From the NCBI RefSeq assembly GCF_029382225.1, contig NZ_JARLTC010000002.1, forward strand, positions 62,001 through 126,000: a DNA stretch of 64,000 nt, in the 5' to 3' direction. The notes beneath the pieces were generated by a model, which saw only the letters and a list, made by a program, of their open reading frames with translations, did no database searches and was not told the DNA's origin. Shown piece by piece: positions 50,001 through 58,397 of the stretch (its first letter is position 1; every line of letters starts with the position of its first letter). Source of the stretch: Spongiactinospora sp. TRM90649. GTDB taxonomy: Bacteria; Actinomycetota; Actinomycetes; Streptosporangiales; Streptosporangiaceae. The position numbers and the translations under genes were made by a program.

Positions 50001-51979
50001 GCGTTGAAGCCGTCGGCCTCGATCTCGCCGCACCACAGGGCGGTGAAGGCGTCCTGGAACAGCTCCTTGAAGGCGTCGCGGGCGACCTCGCCGGACGCGC
50101 CGAAGCGCAGCCCGAAGTCGTAGATCCAGGCGTTCCTGGGACGGCCCTCGCCATCTGCGGCGGCCCGGTGCACCTCGTAGGGCCGCTCGTCCACGACCTC
50201 GACGCCCAGCCGCTGCAGCAGCGGCAGCACGTGCGACAGCGAGATCGGGTCGTCCAGCTTGTAGATCTTCAGGCGCCGCTCGCCCCCGGCGGCGTCGTCG
50301 GGCTCGTAGAGGTCGATGTCGATGTCGCGGGAAGCGCCCGCGAGCGCCTCCAGCCTGCGCAGGTCGGCGACCGCCACCCCCGGCGGGTAGTCGGCCTTGT
50401 ACGCCTCGGGGAACGCCGGCTGGTAGCGCCTGACCAGCCCGGGGGCCTCATCGCCGCACAGCTCGGCGATGGCGTCGCCCAGGTCGTCCTCCCACGAGCG
50501 GGTGGTCGCCGCGAGCCTGGCCTCCAGCTCTTCCGCGTCGGCCCCGGAGTCGGGCAGCGGGGTGCCCCGCTCGCCGCGCACGACCACGTGCAGCCGGGCG
50601 AGCGCGGACTCGCCGATCATCACGCTGTAGTCGAACGAGGTGCCGCCCAGTGCCGTGAGCAGCACCTCCTGCATGCGCTTGCGGACCTTGGTGGTGTAGC
50701 GGTCGCGCGGCAGGTAGATCAGGCAGGAGATGTAGCGGCCGTAGTCGTCGCGGCGCAGGAACAGCCTGACCTGCTTGCGCTCGCGCAGCCGCAGCACGCC
50801 GAGCGCCATCGGGACCAGCTCTTCCACCGAGATCTGGAACAGCTCGGCGCGCGGGAAGGTCTCCAGCGTCTCGATGAGGTCCTTGCCGTCGTGGCTGTTG
50901 GCCTCGAACCCGGACAGCTCCAGCGCGTCGGCCAGCTTGCGGCGCAGCACCGGGATCCGGGAGATCGACTCGCTGTAGGCCATGTGGGTGAACAGCCCGA
51001 GGAAGCGCCGCTCCCCCACGACCTCGCCCTCGGGCGAGAACAGCTTGACGCCCACGTAGTCGAGGTAGGCCGGACGGTGCACGGTGGCGCGCGTGTTGGC
51101 CTTGGTGATGATCAGGATCTGCATCTCCCGGGCCTTGGCGCGCAGCTCGGGCGGCATCGCGGCGAAGGAGTCGGATCCGGCCTTGTCCATGCGCAGGATG
51201 CCCAGGCCGGTGCCGGGGACGGCCAGCAGCGCCTCGCCGTCCTCGGCGTCGGACAGGCGGTACTCGCGGTAGCCCAGGAACGTGAAGTGGCCGTCGGCCA
51301 GCCAGCGCAGCAGGTCGAGGCTGTCCTCGACCTCGGCGGGCGACAGCGGCGGCGGGGTGATCGAGAGGTCTTCCGCGGTCTGCACGGCCAGCGCCCGCAT
51401 CTTCGGGAAGTCCTCGACCGCGTAGCGGACGTCGGCCAGGACCCGCTGCAGGTCGCCTTCGACCTGCTTGAGCACCGTCGGGTCGGCCTGCCGGTCGATC
51501 TCGATGTGCATCCACGACTCGGCCAGTTCCTGCCCGGTGACGTCGGGCCCGTCCGCGCCGAGCATCCTGCCGGTCATGTCGCGGTGCACCCGCATCTGCG
51601 GGTGGACCACCAGGCGCACCCCGATGCCCAGCCGGTCGAGCTCCATGGTCACCGAGTCGACCAGGAACGGCATGTCGTCGGTGACGACCTCGACCACCGA
51701 GTGGCCCGGCTCCCAGCCCTGCTCCTCGCGCGTGGGGGTGTAGGCGCGTACCAGCGCCCTGCCCTGGGGGCGGTGGGCGGCCAGGCGGCGGTGGGCCATG
51801 GCGGGGCCGTACAGGCCGACCGCGTCGCGGTCGAGCAGGTCCTCTGGGGCCACGTGACGGTAGTACGTCCGCAGGACGGCCAGCGCCTCGTCCACGCTCA
51901 TCGAGTCGCCGCCGAGCGCGTGCGCGCAGGTCTCGGCGGCTCCTCTCAGCAGCTCGTCCTTGGCCTCATCGAGCGACAT
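47096..51979 (-). CDS. gdh: NAD-specific glutamate dehydrogenase, large (180-kDa) class
   Basis: 1,627 aa from the ATG at 51979 (AAAGGAG upstream; the GTG at 51991 sits on that site). N-terminal ACT-like regulatory part (about 1-500), then the catalytic core: [42 protein letters not shown] with the substrate lysines, and a Rossmann domain ([29 protein letters not shown]). The C-terminal 500 residues are helical. Converts glutamate to 2-oxoglutarate for nitrogen catabolism; in mycobacteria it is regulated by amino acids and GarA. Stands alone. Long open frames on the opposite strand are GC shadows. Confidence 0.96.
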   Translation of the reverse strand: [1627 protein letters not shown]

Positions 51980-52018
51980 GTCGCTTCTCACTCCTTTGTG
52001 AGGGGGTCACCTTGGGGG

Positions 52019-52837
52019 TCACAACCAGGACCGCATTTCCCACAGCAGGGGGAAGTAGTGCAACAGGGCCCGCCCTCTCAGATACGGCGCCCCGGAGGAG
52101 CCGCCCGTACCGGATTTCGTGCCGATCTGGCGCTCCACCATCTGCACGTGGCGCATCCGCCACAGCGCGGCGGTCTCGTCATGGGTCAGCAGATCCTCGG
52201 CCAGCCGCCACAGATCGTCATGCGATCCCCGGTCGCGGGCCACGGTGAGCAACGACTCCATGATCTCGTCGTCGGAGACGGAGAGCCCTCGCTGGGAGAG
52301 CGCGGTGAGATAAGCATCCCACAATGTGGGCTCGGAAAGTCGGCGCCGGAGGCGGGTGGTCTCCGCGTCGCTCGCCCCGCGCAGGCGGTCGAGATACGCC
52401 GGATCCTTGGCTCCGGAGAGGAACTCCAGCTCCCGGAACTGCACCGACTGGAACCCGCTGGCGGGCGCGAGCACCGCGCGGAACTCCATGAAGTCCTGGG
52501 GGGTCATGGTCTCCAGGACGTCGACCTGCTCCACGAGCACCCGCTCCACGGCGTGCACCCGCGAGAGCAGGTGGCTCGCGCGCCACAGCTCCCCGCCGAC
52601 CATCGCGTCCCTGGCCGCCTCCAGCTCGTGCAGCAGCAGCTTGAACCAGAGTTCGTAGACCTGGTGAACCGTGATGAACAACAACTCGTCGGGCGCCGAG
52701 GAGTGCGGTACTTGCTGGGCCAGGACCTGCGGCAGCCGCAGGTAGGCGCCGTAGGACAGGCGCGCCCCCTCCTCACCGAAACTGCGATGAGGCGGGACGG
52801 CTCTCGCCGGCTCCCGGCCGCCCGGCACGGCACTCAC
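52019..52837 (-). CDS. kynA: Tryptophan 2,3-dioxygenase
   Basis: 272 aa from the GTG at 52837 (GGGGG upstream). Heme dioxygenase motifs: LSYGAYLRLPQVLAQQ, DELLFITVHQVYELWFKLLLHELE (with the substrate-binding His), ASGFQSVQFRELEFL, LWRMRHVQMVERQIGTKSGTGGSSGAPYL (proximal His and TGGS loop). Opens tryptophan to N-formylkynurenine. No other kynurenine gene is in the window. It is 40 bp upstream of gdh on the same strand, so it may be co-transcribed with it. Confidence 0.95.
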   Translation of the reverse strand: MSAVPGGREPARAVPPHRSFGEEGARLSYGAYLRLPQVLAQQVPHSSAPDELLFITVHQVYELWFKLLLHELEAARDAMVGGELWRASHLLSRVHAVERVLVEQVDVLETMTPQDFMEFRAVLAPASGFQSVQFRELEFLSGAKDPAYLDRLRGASDAETTRLRRRLSEPTLWDAYLTALSQRGLSVSDDEIMESLLTVARDRGSHDDLWRLAEDLLTHDETAALWRMRHVQMVERQIGTKSGTGGSSGAPYLRGRALLHYFPLLWEMRSWL

Positions 52838-53072
52838 CTGGCACCCCCATTCCACCCGATCGCCATTGACCGGGTGCGATATCTCGCCGTACCCGATATC
52901 ACCTGAAAAGACGCTGCACGTCAACGCGCCACTCACCGCCACACCGGCCCCCGTCCGGCCCCTCAGGCGACGTTACCGGGCTCCTCGACCGCCCGGGACT
53001 CAATGCCTGCGAACATTGCACCGGCCCACGGATGGGAGAACAACCCCTTTGCGGGACATATGGGTGAGTCAC

Positions 53073-53456
53073 TCAGCGGAGCGCCGGCCGTACCGGGGTC
53101 GGCCCCACCATGAGCCGCCGCACGGTCGCCCCGGCCCGCAACCGGATCGCATGGTCCGCGCCGGGGTCCAGCAGCAGGTCGAACCCGTCGGGCAACAGGT
53201 CGAGCAGATCCTGCCCACGCGCGCTGAACCACCCCGTACGACGCGTCGCGAACCGCACCAGCGCGTCCTGGGCGGCGAACCCGGCGAGCGCCTCCAGCGA
53301 ACTGAAGACCGGGATGACCATCCCGCCCTCGATCTCCCGAGCCACGAACCCGGGCGCCCGCGCGGCCTCACAGAACACGTCCGAAGCGCAGAACACGGCA
53401 TGCAACCGCCCGGCGTCCAGCGTCCCCCCCACATACCGCCCGGCCGCATCCGCCAA
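53073..53456 (-). CDS. SseB-like domain protein
   Basis: 127 aa with a TTG as the most upstream start; no in-frame ATG/GTG before it. Contains the SseB N-terminal pattern: GRLHAVFCASDVFCEAARAPGFVAREIEGGMVIPVFSSLEALAGFAAQD, then DLLDLLPDGFDLLLDPGADHAIRLRAGAT. In actinobacteria such domains often accompany WXG100 secretion and polymorphic toxin genes. Follows the putative immunity gene by 29 bp on the same strand, so it belongs to this toxin operon. Confidence 0.7.
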   Translation of the reverse strand: MADAAGRYVGGTLDAGRLHAVFCASDVFCEAARAPGFVAREIEGGMVIPVFSSLEALAGFAAQDALVRFATRRTGWFSARGQDLLDLLPDGFDLLLDPGADHAIRLRAGATVRRLMVGPTPVRPALR

Positions 53457-53485
53457 CCCCGCGTCCCCGCCCCCCTCCGGCGACG

Positions 53486-53791
53486 CTACCGCCCTTTTGG
53501 GTCACCCGGACCCGTAGGGCCCTCACCCCCGAACCTCTCCCGGAACAGCTCCATGATCCGCTCAGCCTCCCCGGGCGAGATCTCGATCAGATCACCGACG
53601 GCGTCACCGCGTTCCCATTTGAAGATCTCAGCCGTGGGACGCCACTGAAGGTCTCGATGGAGGGCCTCATCGACTTCGACGCCGTCCGCCCCCACCCGGC
53701 GACGGGCAAGTCCGGAGGGATTCTCCCTGTCGTCAGGCCCGGTGAGCAACACCATCGCGTAGTACTGGATCCGCTCAACCACCTGCACCAC
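53486..53791 (-). CDS. Probable immunity protein of the adjacent toxin
   Basis: 101 aa from a GTG that overlaps the toxin stop by one base (TAGTG). The protein is acidic and small, with no signal peptide (MVQVVERIQYYAMVLLTGPD..., EIFKWERGDAVGDLIEISPGEAERIMELF). No family recognised. Position directly after a polymorphic toxin and matched translation coupling are the usual arrangement for cognate immunity genes; the assignment is inference from context. Confidence 0.55.
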   Translation of the reverse strand: MVQVVERIQYYAMVLLTGPDDRENPSGLARRRVGADGVEVDEALHRDLQWRPTAEIFKWERGDAVGDLIEISPGEAERIMELFRERFGGEGPTGPGDPKGR

Positions 53792-55170
53792 TAGTCCTTA
53801 CTGGAGAAATCAGGAAGATCCGCAGCCCCTTCGGGCACCGGAACCGCGTCGAAGATCTCCGACTCCCAGTCGTCGATGCGATCCAGCTCCTCCTGCGGCG
53901 TGGTGGGATCTTCCCGCTTCTCATAGGCATCATGGGTGATCTGCTTCGCATGCCAGCTCTCGGGTGTGTGGAACTGCAACTCGAACTGCTGCCCGCTCTC
54001 CGGGTCACGCCATCTGGTGTTGATCCCCTTGTAGCCGGGCGTGCCCCAGGAAGATTTCTGGTAATACTGCCGGAATCCACTGCGTTCAAGGGCCTCCTTG
54101 ACTCGCTTGAAACCCTCGGTGTAACCCTCGCCGGGAAACGTAAAGGTGTATCTGATGCCATCGTGGATGTTCGCGGCGATGGCATTCGGGTCGGCGAGCG
54201 GCCTTTCCCCGATCTGCTTCGCCGGCTTCTCCTTGAAGCGGTCCTCCCCCTTGAGCACGAACTCCGGATACCCCTCCATCTTCGCGCCGAGGTCCTTCGC
54301 CGTGGATCGCACGATCGGGGAGATGCGCTGCTCGGCGGCCCGGATCCTGGAGAACACGCCCTCGACCATGCGGTTGATCTCCGGTCCGAGGGTCAGCCCC
54401 CTCCAGGACCAGGTGCCGTCGGGGCGAACCTGGGCGGGTTCGGCGATCTTGGCGATCTCGCCAAGGTCCGCGACGTCCTCCGCCGCACGGGCGGCGCGGC
54501 CCGCTCCCGCCGCGGCTCCGCCTGCTCCTGCGGTGGCGGCGGAGAGGAGGAGGTCGGGGGTGAGGTGGCCGAAGGCGCGGTCGGGGTTGGTGACCCAGGT
54601 GTCCCAGTCGGTGATGGCCTTGAGGAACTCGACGGGGTGTTTGACGCCGTAGACGAGGCCCTCGGCGGAGTCTCGGGGGTCGCGGATCCAGCCGTCGGGG
54701 TCGATCATCTGGCGGACCTGGGAGGTGTTCCACAGGAAGCCGCCGAAGCCGGCGATGCTCTCCACCGCTCCCTTGGCGATCTCGGCGGCGGAGTCGCCGG
54801 AGTTCTGCTCGGGGTCGGCGATCGCCTGGAGCTGCTGGCCCGCCCGGTCCCAGAGGTCGCCCATGACCGGCAGCGGGACGCCCGGGGCGAAGACGGCGGG
54901 GTGGACGTAGACCGGCGCGCCGTTGGCGAAGCGTCGCGGGTCCTGGGTCTCCAGGCGTTCCAGGAGGAGTAATCGGCGGTGGATGTCGGGGACCTTCTGG
55001 CCCGCCCACATGCTCAGGCGGCGGATCGTGTCGGCGTGGGCGGTGGCGAGCCCGGCCCGTTGCAGCAGGCTCCACAACTCGTTTCCGGCGGACTCCAGCG
55101 CGGACTCCGCCTTGCGTAACTCCTCCGACAGGGCCCGCACTCCGGCGGGGATCATGCCTTCGAGTTCCAT
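53791..55170 (-). CDS. Polymorphic toxin with RelA/SpoT-like C-terminal domain
   Basis: 459 aa. Residues 1-75 are helical, as in WXG100/LXG-type secretion partners. Residues 165-230 (GLVYGVKHPVEFLKAITDWDTW... HLTPDLLLSAATAGAGGAAAGAGRAARAA) are an actinobacterial pre-toxin region. The C-terminal domain (about 280-425) matches (p)ppGpp-synthetase folds in order: VLKGEDRFKEK (305-315) for RxKxxxSxxxK; IHDGIRYTF (335-343) for the D..GiR strand; GYKGINT (379-385) for GYRxxH; FELQFHT (396-402) for the catalytic vEIQIRT; and a following His (413). Glu397 is kept, and QIRT Arg is His here. It probably makes or transfers pyrophosphate (ppGpp/ppApp or tRNA-CCA type). Preceded by a WXG100-type gene 4 bp upstream. 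Confidence 0.65.
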   Translation of the reverse strand: MELEGMIPAGVRALSEELRKAESALESAGNELWSLLQRAGLATAHADTIRRLSMWAGQKVPDIHRRLLLLERLETQDPRRFANGAPVYVHPAVFAPGVPLPVMGDLWDRAGQQLQAIADPEQNSGDSAAEIAKGAVESIAGFGGFLWNTSQVRQMIDPDGWIRDPRDSAEGLVYGVKHPVEFLKAITDWDTWVTNPDRAFGHLTPDLLLSAATAGAGGAAAGAGRAARAAEDVADLGEIAKIAEPAQVRPDGTWSWRGLTLGPEINRMVEGVFSRIRAAEQRISPIVRSTAKDLGAKMEGYPEFVLKGEDRFKEKPAKQIGERPLADPNAIAANIHDGIRYTFTFPGEGYTEGFKRVKEALERSGFRQYYQKSSWGTPGYKGINTRWRDPESGQQFELQFHTPESWHAKQITHDAYEKREDPTTPQEELDRIDDWESEIFDAVPVPEGAADLPDFSSKD

Positions 55171-55174
55171 CCGG

Positions 55175-55402
55175 CTACTCGGGGGTCCGGGCCAGCAGGG
55201 CGCGCAGGTCGTCCACGACGCCAGTGCACGCCCCGAGCAGCACGACCCGCTGGGCGGCCAGCTCGCCGCCGAACGCGTCGGCGGCGGGGCCCGTCCAGAC
55301 CTGCTGCGCCATCAGCCCCACCGCGCGGTCGAGGTCGTCGCGCACCTGTGCGGCGAGCTGCTCGGCCCTGCGCAGGGCCTGCTCCACTTGCTCCCGAGTC
55401 AT
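55175..55402 (-). CDS. WXG100-type small secretion partner protein
   Basis: 75 aa from the ATG at 55402 (GGGGAG 6 nt upstream). Helix, W-x-G turn (QVWTGPAADAFGGEL), helix: the ESX/WXG100 hairpin fold. The first gene of the toxin operon, ending 4 bp before the toxin start, so it probably dimerises with or chaperones the toxin N terminus for type VII secretion. No ESX core components are in the window. Confidence 0.72.
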   Translation of the reverse strand: MTREQVEQALRRAEQLAAQVRDDLDRAVGLMAQQVWTGPAADAFGGELAAQRVVLLGACTGVVDDLRALLARTPE

Positions 55403-55502
55403 GGGCCGCTCCCCTGGCTCCCTGTGCCGCTCGGATACCCCGGTTCGTGGTGCAAGGGACATTGCATCGCGCTTACGGGTGGGAGAACAAGCCCTTAGTG
55501 GG

Positions 55503-57437
55503 TCACTCGGGAACGAAGTGCGAAAGAACCTCCGGGTTGGCCATCGCGTCGGGGTTGGCGGCCTGCTCCACCGGGGTGCCGAGCAGGATCTTGCGGACCG
55601 GCACCTCCAGTTTCTTCCCGGACAGCGTCCTGGGGATCCCGGGCACCTCGTGGATCGAGTCGGGCACGTGGCGCGGGGACAGCTCGCCGCGCAGCGTGGT
55701 GCGCAGGCGGGTTACCAGGTCGTCGGACAGCACCGCGCCCTCGGCCATGGTGACATAGAGGAGCAGTCGGCCCTCCTGGCCCAGGCGGCCGGTGTCGATC
55801 ACCAGGCTGTCGGCGATCTCGGGGAAGCGTTCGACCACCCGGTAGAACTCGCTGGTGCCCATCCGCACGCCGCCCCGGTTGAGCGTGGAGTCGGACCTGC
55901 CGTAGATGACGCAGCCGCCGCCGGGCAGCACCTTCAGCCAGTCGCCGTGCCGCCACACCCCGGGGTAGTCGGCGAAGTAGCTGTCGCGGTACCGCTCGCC
56001 GTCCGGGTCGTTCCAGAACATCACCGGCATGGACGGCATCGGCGCGGTCACCACCAGCTCGCCGACCTCGTCGATGACCGGCCGGCCCTCCGGGTCGAAG
56101 GACTCGACCCGCGCGCCCAGGCAGCGGCACGGGATCACGCCCGCGCTGACCGGCAGCAGCGGGACCGCCCCGAGGAACCCGGTGCAGACGTCGGTGCCGC
56201 CGGAGAAGGAGCCGAGCTGGACGTCCGGCTTGACGTCGGAGTAGATCCAGGCGAACCCCTCGGGCGGCAGCGGCGAGCCGGTCGAGCCGATGCCGCGCAG
56301 CCGGTCGAGGCCGGTGGGGCGCAGCCCCTCCTTGAGCGAGGCCATGATGTACGGCGCGCCCGTCCCGAAGTAGGTGACGCCCTCCTCCGCCGCGACCTTC
56401 CACAGCGCGTCCACGCCCGGGTGGGCGGCGCTGCCGTCGTAGAGGACCACGGTGGCCCCGGTAAGCAGCCCGCCGACCAGGTAGTTCCACATCATCCAGC
56501 CGGTGGTGGTGTACCAGAAGAAGACGTCGCCCTCGCCGAGGTCCTGGTGGAACGCGATGGTCTTCAGGTGCTCCAGGACCACGCCGCCGTGGCCGTGCAC
56601 GATGGGCTTGGGCAGCCCGGTGGTGCCGCTGGAGTACAGCACCCACAGCGGATGGCCGAAGGGCACCGGCTCGTAGGCCATCGGCGCGTCCTCGGCCCGC
56701 AGGTCCGCCCACTCGGTGTCGCCCTCGGCGGGCGCGGAGCCGAGCGAGCGGATCCAGACCGTCGCCCGCAGGCCGGGCAGTTTGCCGGCGACGTCGCGTA
56801 CGGCCTGCGTCCGGTCGAACCGCTTGCCGCCGTAGCGGTAGCCGTCCACGGCGATCAGGACCTTCGGGTCGATCTGCGCGAACCTGTCCGTCACGCTCGG
56901 CACGCCGAAGTCGGGCGAGCAGGACGACCAGATCGCCCCCAGCGACGCGGTGGCCAGCAGCGCGACCAGCGCCTCCGGCAGGTTGGGCAGGTAGCCCGCG
57001 ACCCGGTCGCCGGGGCCGACGCCCAGCCGCGCGAGCCCCGCGCGGACCCTGGCGACCTCGTCGCGCAGCTCGCCGTAGGTCAGGGCGGACCGGGCGCCGC
57101 TCTCGTCGCGGAACACGACGGCGGTGCGGCCCGGCTGGGTGTCGGCGCGGCGCAGCACGTTGGCGGCGTAGTTGAGGGTCGCCCCCGGGAACCAGGAGAC
57201 CTCCGGCATGGCGCCGGTCAGCACCGGCCCGTCGCCGCGCTCGCCGACCACGTCGAAGTAGTCCCAGACGGACTGCCAGAACTCGGCGGGCTCGTCCACG
57301 GACCACTGCCAGAGTTCCTGGTATCCGGCCCCGCCACGGCCAAGCCACTCGGCGTACCGGGTGATCCTGGCATCGCGTATCACTTCTTCGCTCGGCTCCC
57401 AGAGCAGCGCGCCTTCGTCAACGCCCTTCGCAACCAT
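55503..57437 (-). CDS. Acetoacetate-CoA ligase (acetoacetyl-CoA synthetase)
   Basis: 644 aa, ANL-superfamily adenylating enzyme. N-terminal LWEPSEEVIRDARITRYAEWL and YQELWQWSVDEPAEFWQSVWDYFDV are specific to acetoacetyl-CoA synthetases. AMP loop YSSGTTGLPKPIVHGHGG, TTTGWMMWN, GGTDVCTGF, RHGDWLK, RSDSTLNRGGVRMGTSEFY and the catalytic Lys in RTLSGKKLEVPVRKIL. It activates acetoacetate in the cytoplasm for ketone-body use or polyketide/isoprenoid precursors. Stands alone. Confidence 0.95.
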   Translation of the reverse strand: MVAKGVDEGALLWEPSEEVIRDARITRYAEWLGRGGAGYQELWQWSVDEPAEFWQSVWDYFDVVGERGDGPVLTGAMPEVSWFPGATLNYAANVLRRADTQPGRTAVVFRDESGARSALTYGELRDEVARVRAGLARLGVGPGDRVAGYLPNLPEALVALLATASLGAIWSSCSPDFGVPSVTDRFAQIDPKVLIAVDGYRYGGKRFDRTQAVRDVAGKLPGLRATVWIRSLGSAPAEGDTEWADLRAEDAPMAYEPVPFGHPLWVLYSSGTTGLPKPIVHGHGGVVLEHLKTIAFHQDLGEGDVFFWYTTTGWMMWNYLVGGLLTGATVVLYDGSAAHPGVDALWKVAAEEGVTYFGTGAPYIMASLKEGLRPTGLDRLRGIGSTGSPLPPEGFAWIYSDVKPDVQLGSFSGGTDVCTGFLGAVPLLPVSAGVIPCRCLGARVESFDPEGRPVIDEVGELVVTAPMPSMPVMFWNDPDGERYRDSYFADYPGVWRHGDWLKVLPGGGCVIYGRSDSTLNRGGVRMGTSEFYRVVERFPEIADSLVIDTGRLGQEGRLLLYVTMAEGAVLSDDLVTRLRTTLRGELSPRHVPDSIHEVPGIPRTLSGKKLEVPVRKILLGTPVEQAANPDAMANPEVLSHFVPE

Positions 57438-57497
57438 GGGGCCATCCTGTCGCCGCGCCGCGCGAAAGTCACCACCAGCGGGTCCTGTGCCGCTCTC

Positions 57498-58397
57498 TCA
57501 CCGGGCGCGCAGGTGCTCGATGGCCATCCGCGCGGCGCCGCCGATCACGGCGTCGGCCCGGGGCTGGTTGAGGGCGGTGCCGTGCGAGCGGGTGAACACC
57601 GCGACGGCGTACCGCCCGCCGTCCGGATACTCCACGACCCCGGCCTCGGCCCGCAGGGTGGGCAGCGTGCCGGTCTTGCCGCTGACCGACACGTCGTCAT
57701 AGGGGAAGCCCGCCGACAGCCGGTGCGGCCACACCTGCAGGCCGAGCAGGCGGCGGACGAAGGCGCAGGCGTCGGGCCCGGCGGCCTCGTCGCGCCAGAT
57801 CATGGTGAGCAGGCGGGTCAGCTCGGCCGGGGTGCTGCGGTTGGTCCGCGCCGGGTCGAGCACCCGCAGCCCGGCGATCGTGATCGGGTCGGTGACCGGC
57901 CACTCGCCGCCGGTGTCCTCGTCCATGCTGACGGCAAGGCCCCGGCAGTCCTGCACCACGCGGGTGGCGGTCAGGCCGAAGCCGTCCAGCATGGCGTTGA
58001 CGGCGTCCATGCCGACGCGGCGCAGCAGCACGTCGGCGGCGGTGTTGTCGCTCACCGCGATCATCAGGTAGGCCAGGTCGCGCAGCGAGGCGGTGACGTC
58101 GTCGAGCATCGCCGAGGTGCCGGTGGGGCCGAACACGCGGTCGGTGCCGCGCACGGTGACGCGTTCGGCCGGGTCGAGCAGGCCCGCGTCGGCCTGGCGC
58201 ACGAAGGCGACCAGCAGCGGCAGCTTGAACACCGAGGCGGTCGGCACCGGGGTGTGCCCGCCGAAGGAGGTCTCCTCGCCGGAGTCGATGTCGGCGGCGT
58301 GCAGCCAGCCCGTCACGCCCGCCGCCCGCAGCAGCCCGCCGGGGTCGAAGCGCCCGTCGGCCGTCGCGCCGGGTTCTCGCCGGCGGTCCGCGGTCAT
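57498..58397 (-). CDS. Class A beta-lactamase-related serine hydrolase, no signal peptide
   Basis: 299 aa. SVFK (55-58) for SxxK, SDN (116-118) and KTG (241-243) are all present with class A spacing. However, no ExxLN motif of the omega loop is visible between SDN and KTG, so the deacylating Glu166 may be missing. There is also no signal peptide at the ATG, which overlaps the LysR stop (ATGA). It is thus either a cytoplasmic hydrolase or an atypical lactamase. The operon with LysR, divergent from a PBP, suggests a beta-lactam or cell-wall role. Confidence 0.78.
   Translation of the reverse strand: MTADRRREPGATADGRFDPGGLLRAAGVTGWLHAADIDSGEETSFGGHTPVPTASVFKLPLLVAFVRQADAGLLDPAERVTVRGTDRVFGPTGTSAMLDDVTASLRDLAYLMIAVSDNTAADVLLRRVGMDAVNAMLDGFGLTATRVVQDCRGLAVSMDEDTGGEWPVTDPITIAGLRVLDPARTNRSTPAELTRLLTMIWRDEAAGPDACAFVRRLLGLQVWPHRLSAGFPYDDVSVSGKTGTLPTLRAEAGVVEYPDGGRYAVAVFTRSHGTALNQPRADAVIGGAARMAIEHLRAR

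Noticed and set aside
48884..52906. 1,340-codon open frame antisense to the glutamate dehydrogenase gene
   Set aside because: It is a GC-codon shadow: composition is Val/Gly/Arg/His/Gln-rich and low in complexity, with no family motifs, while the opposite strand encodes a complete dehydrogenase.
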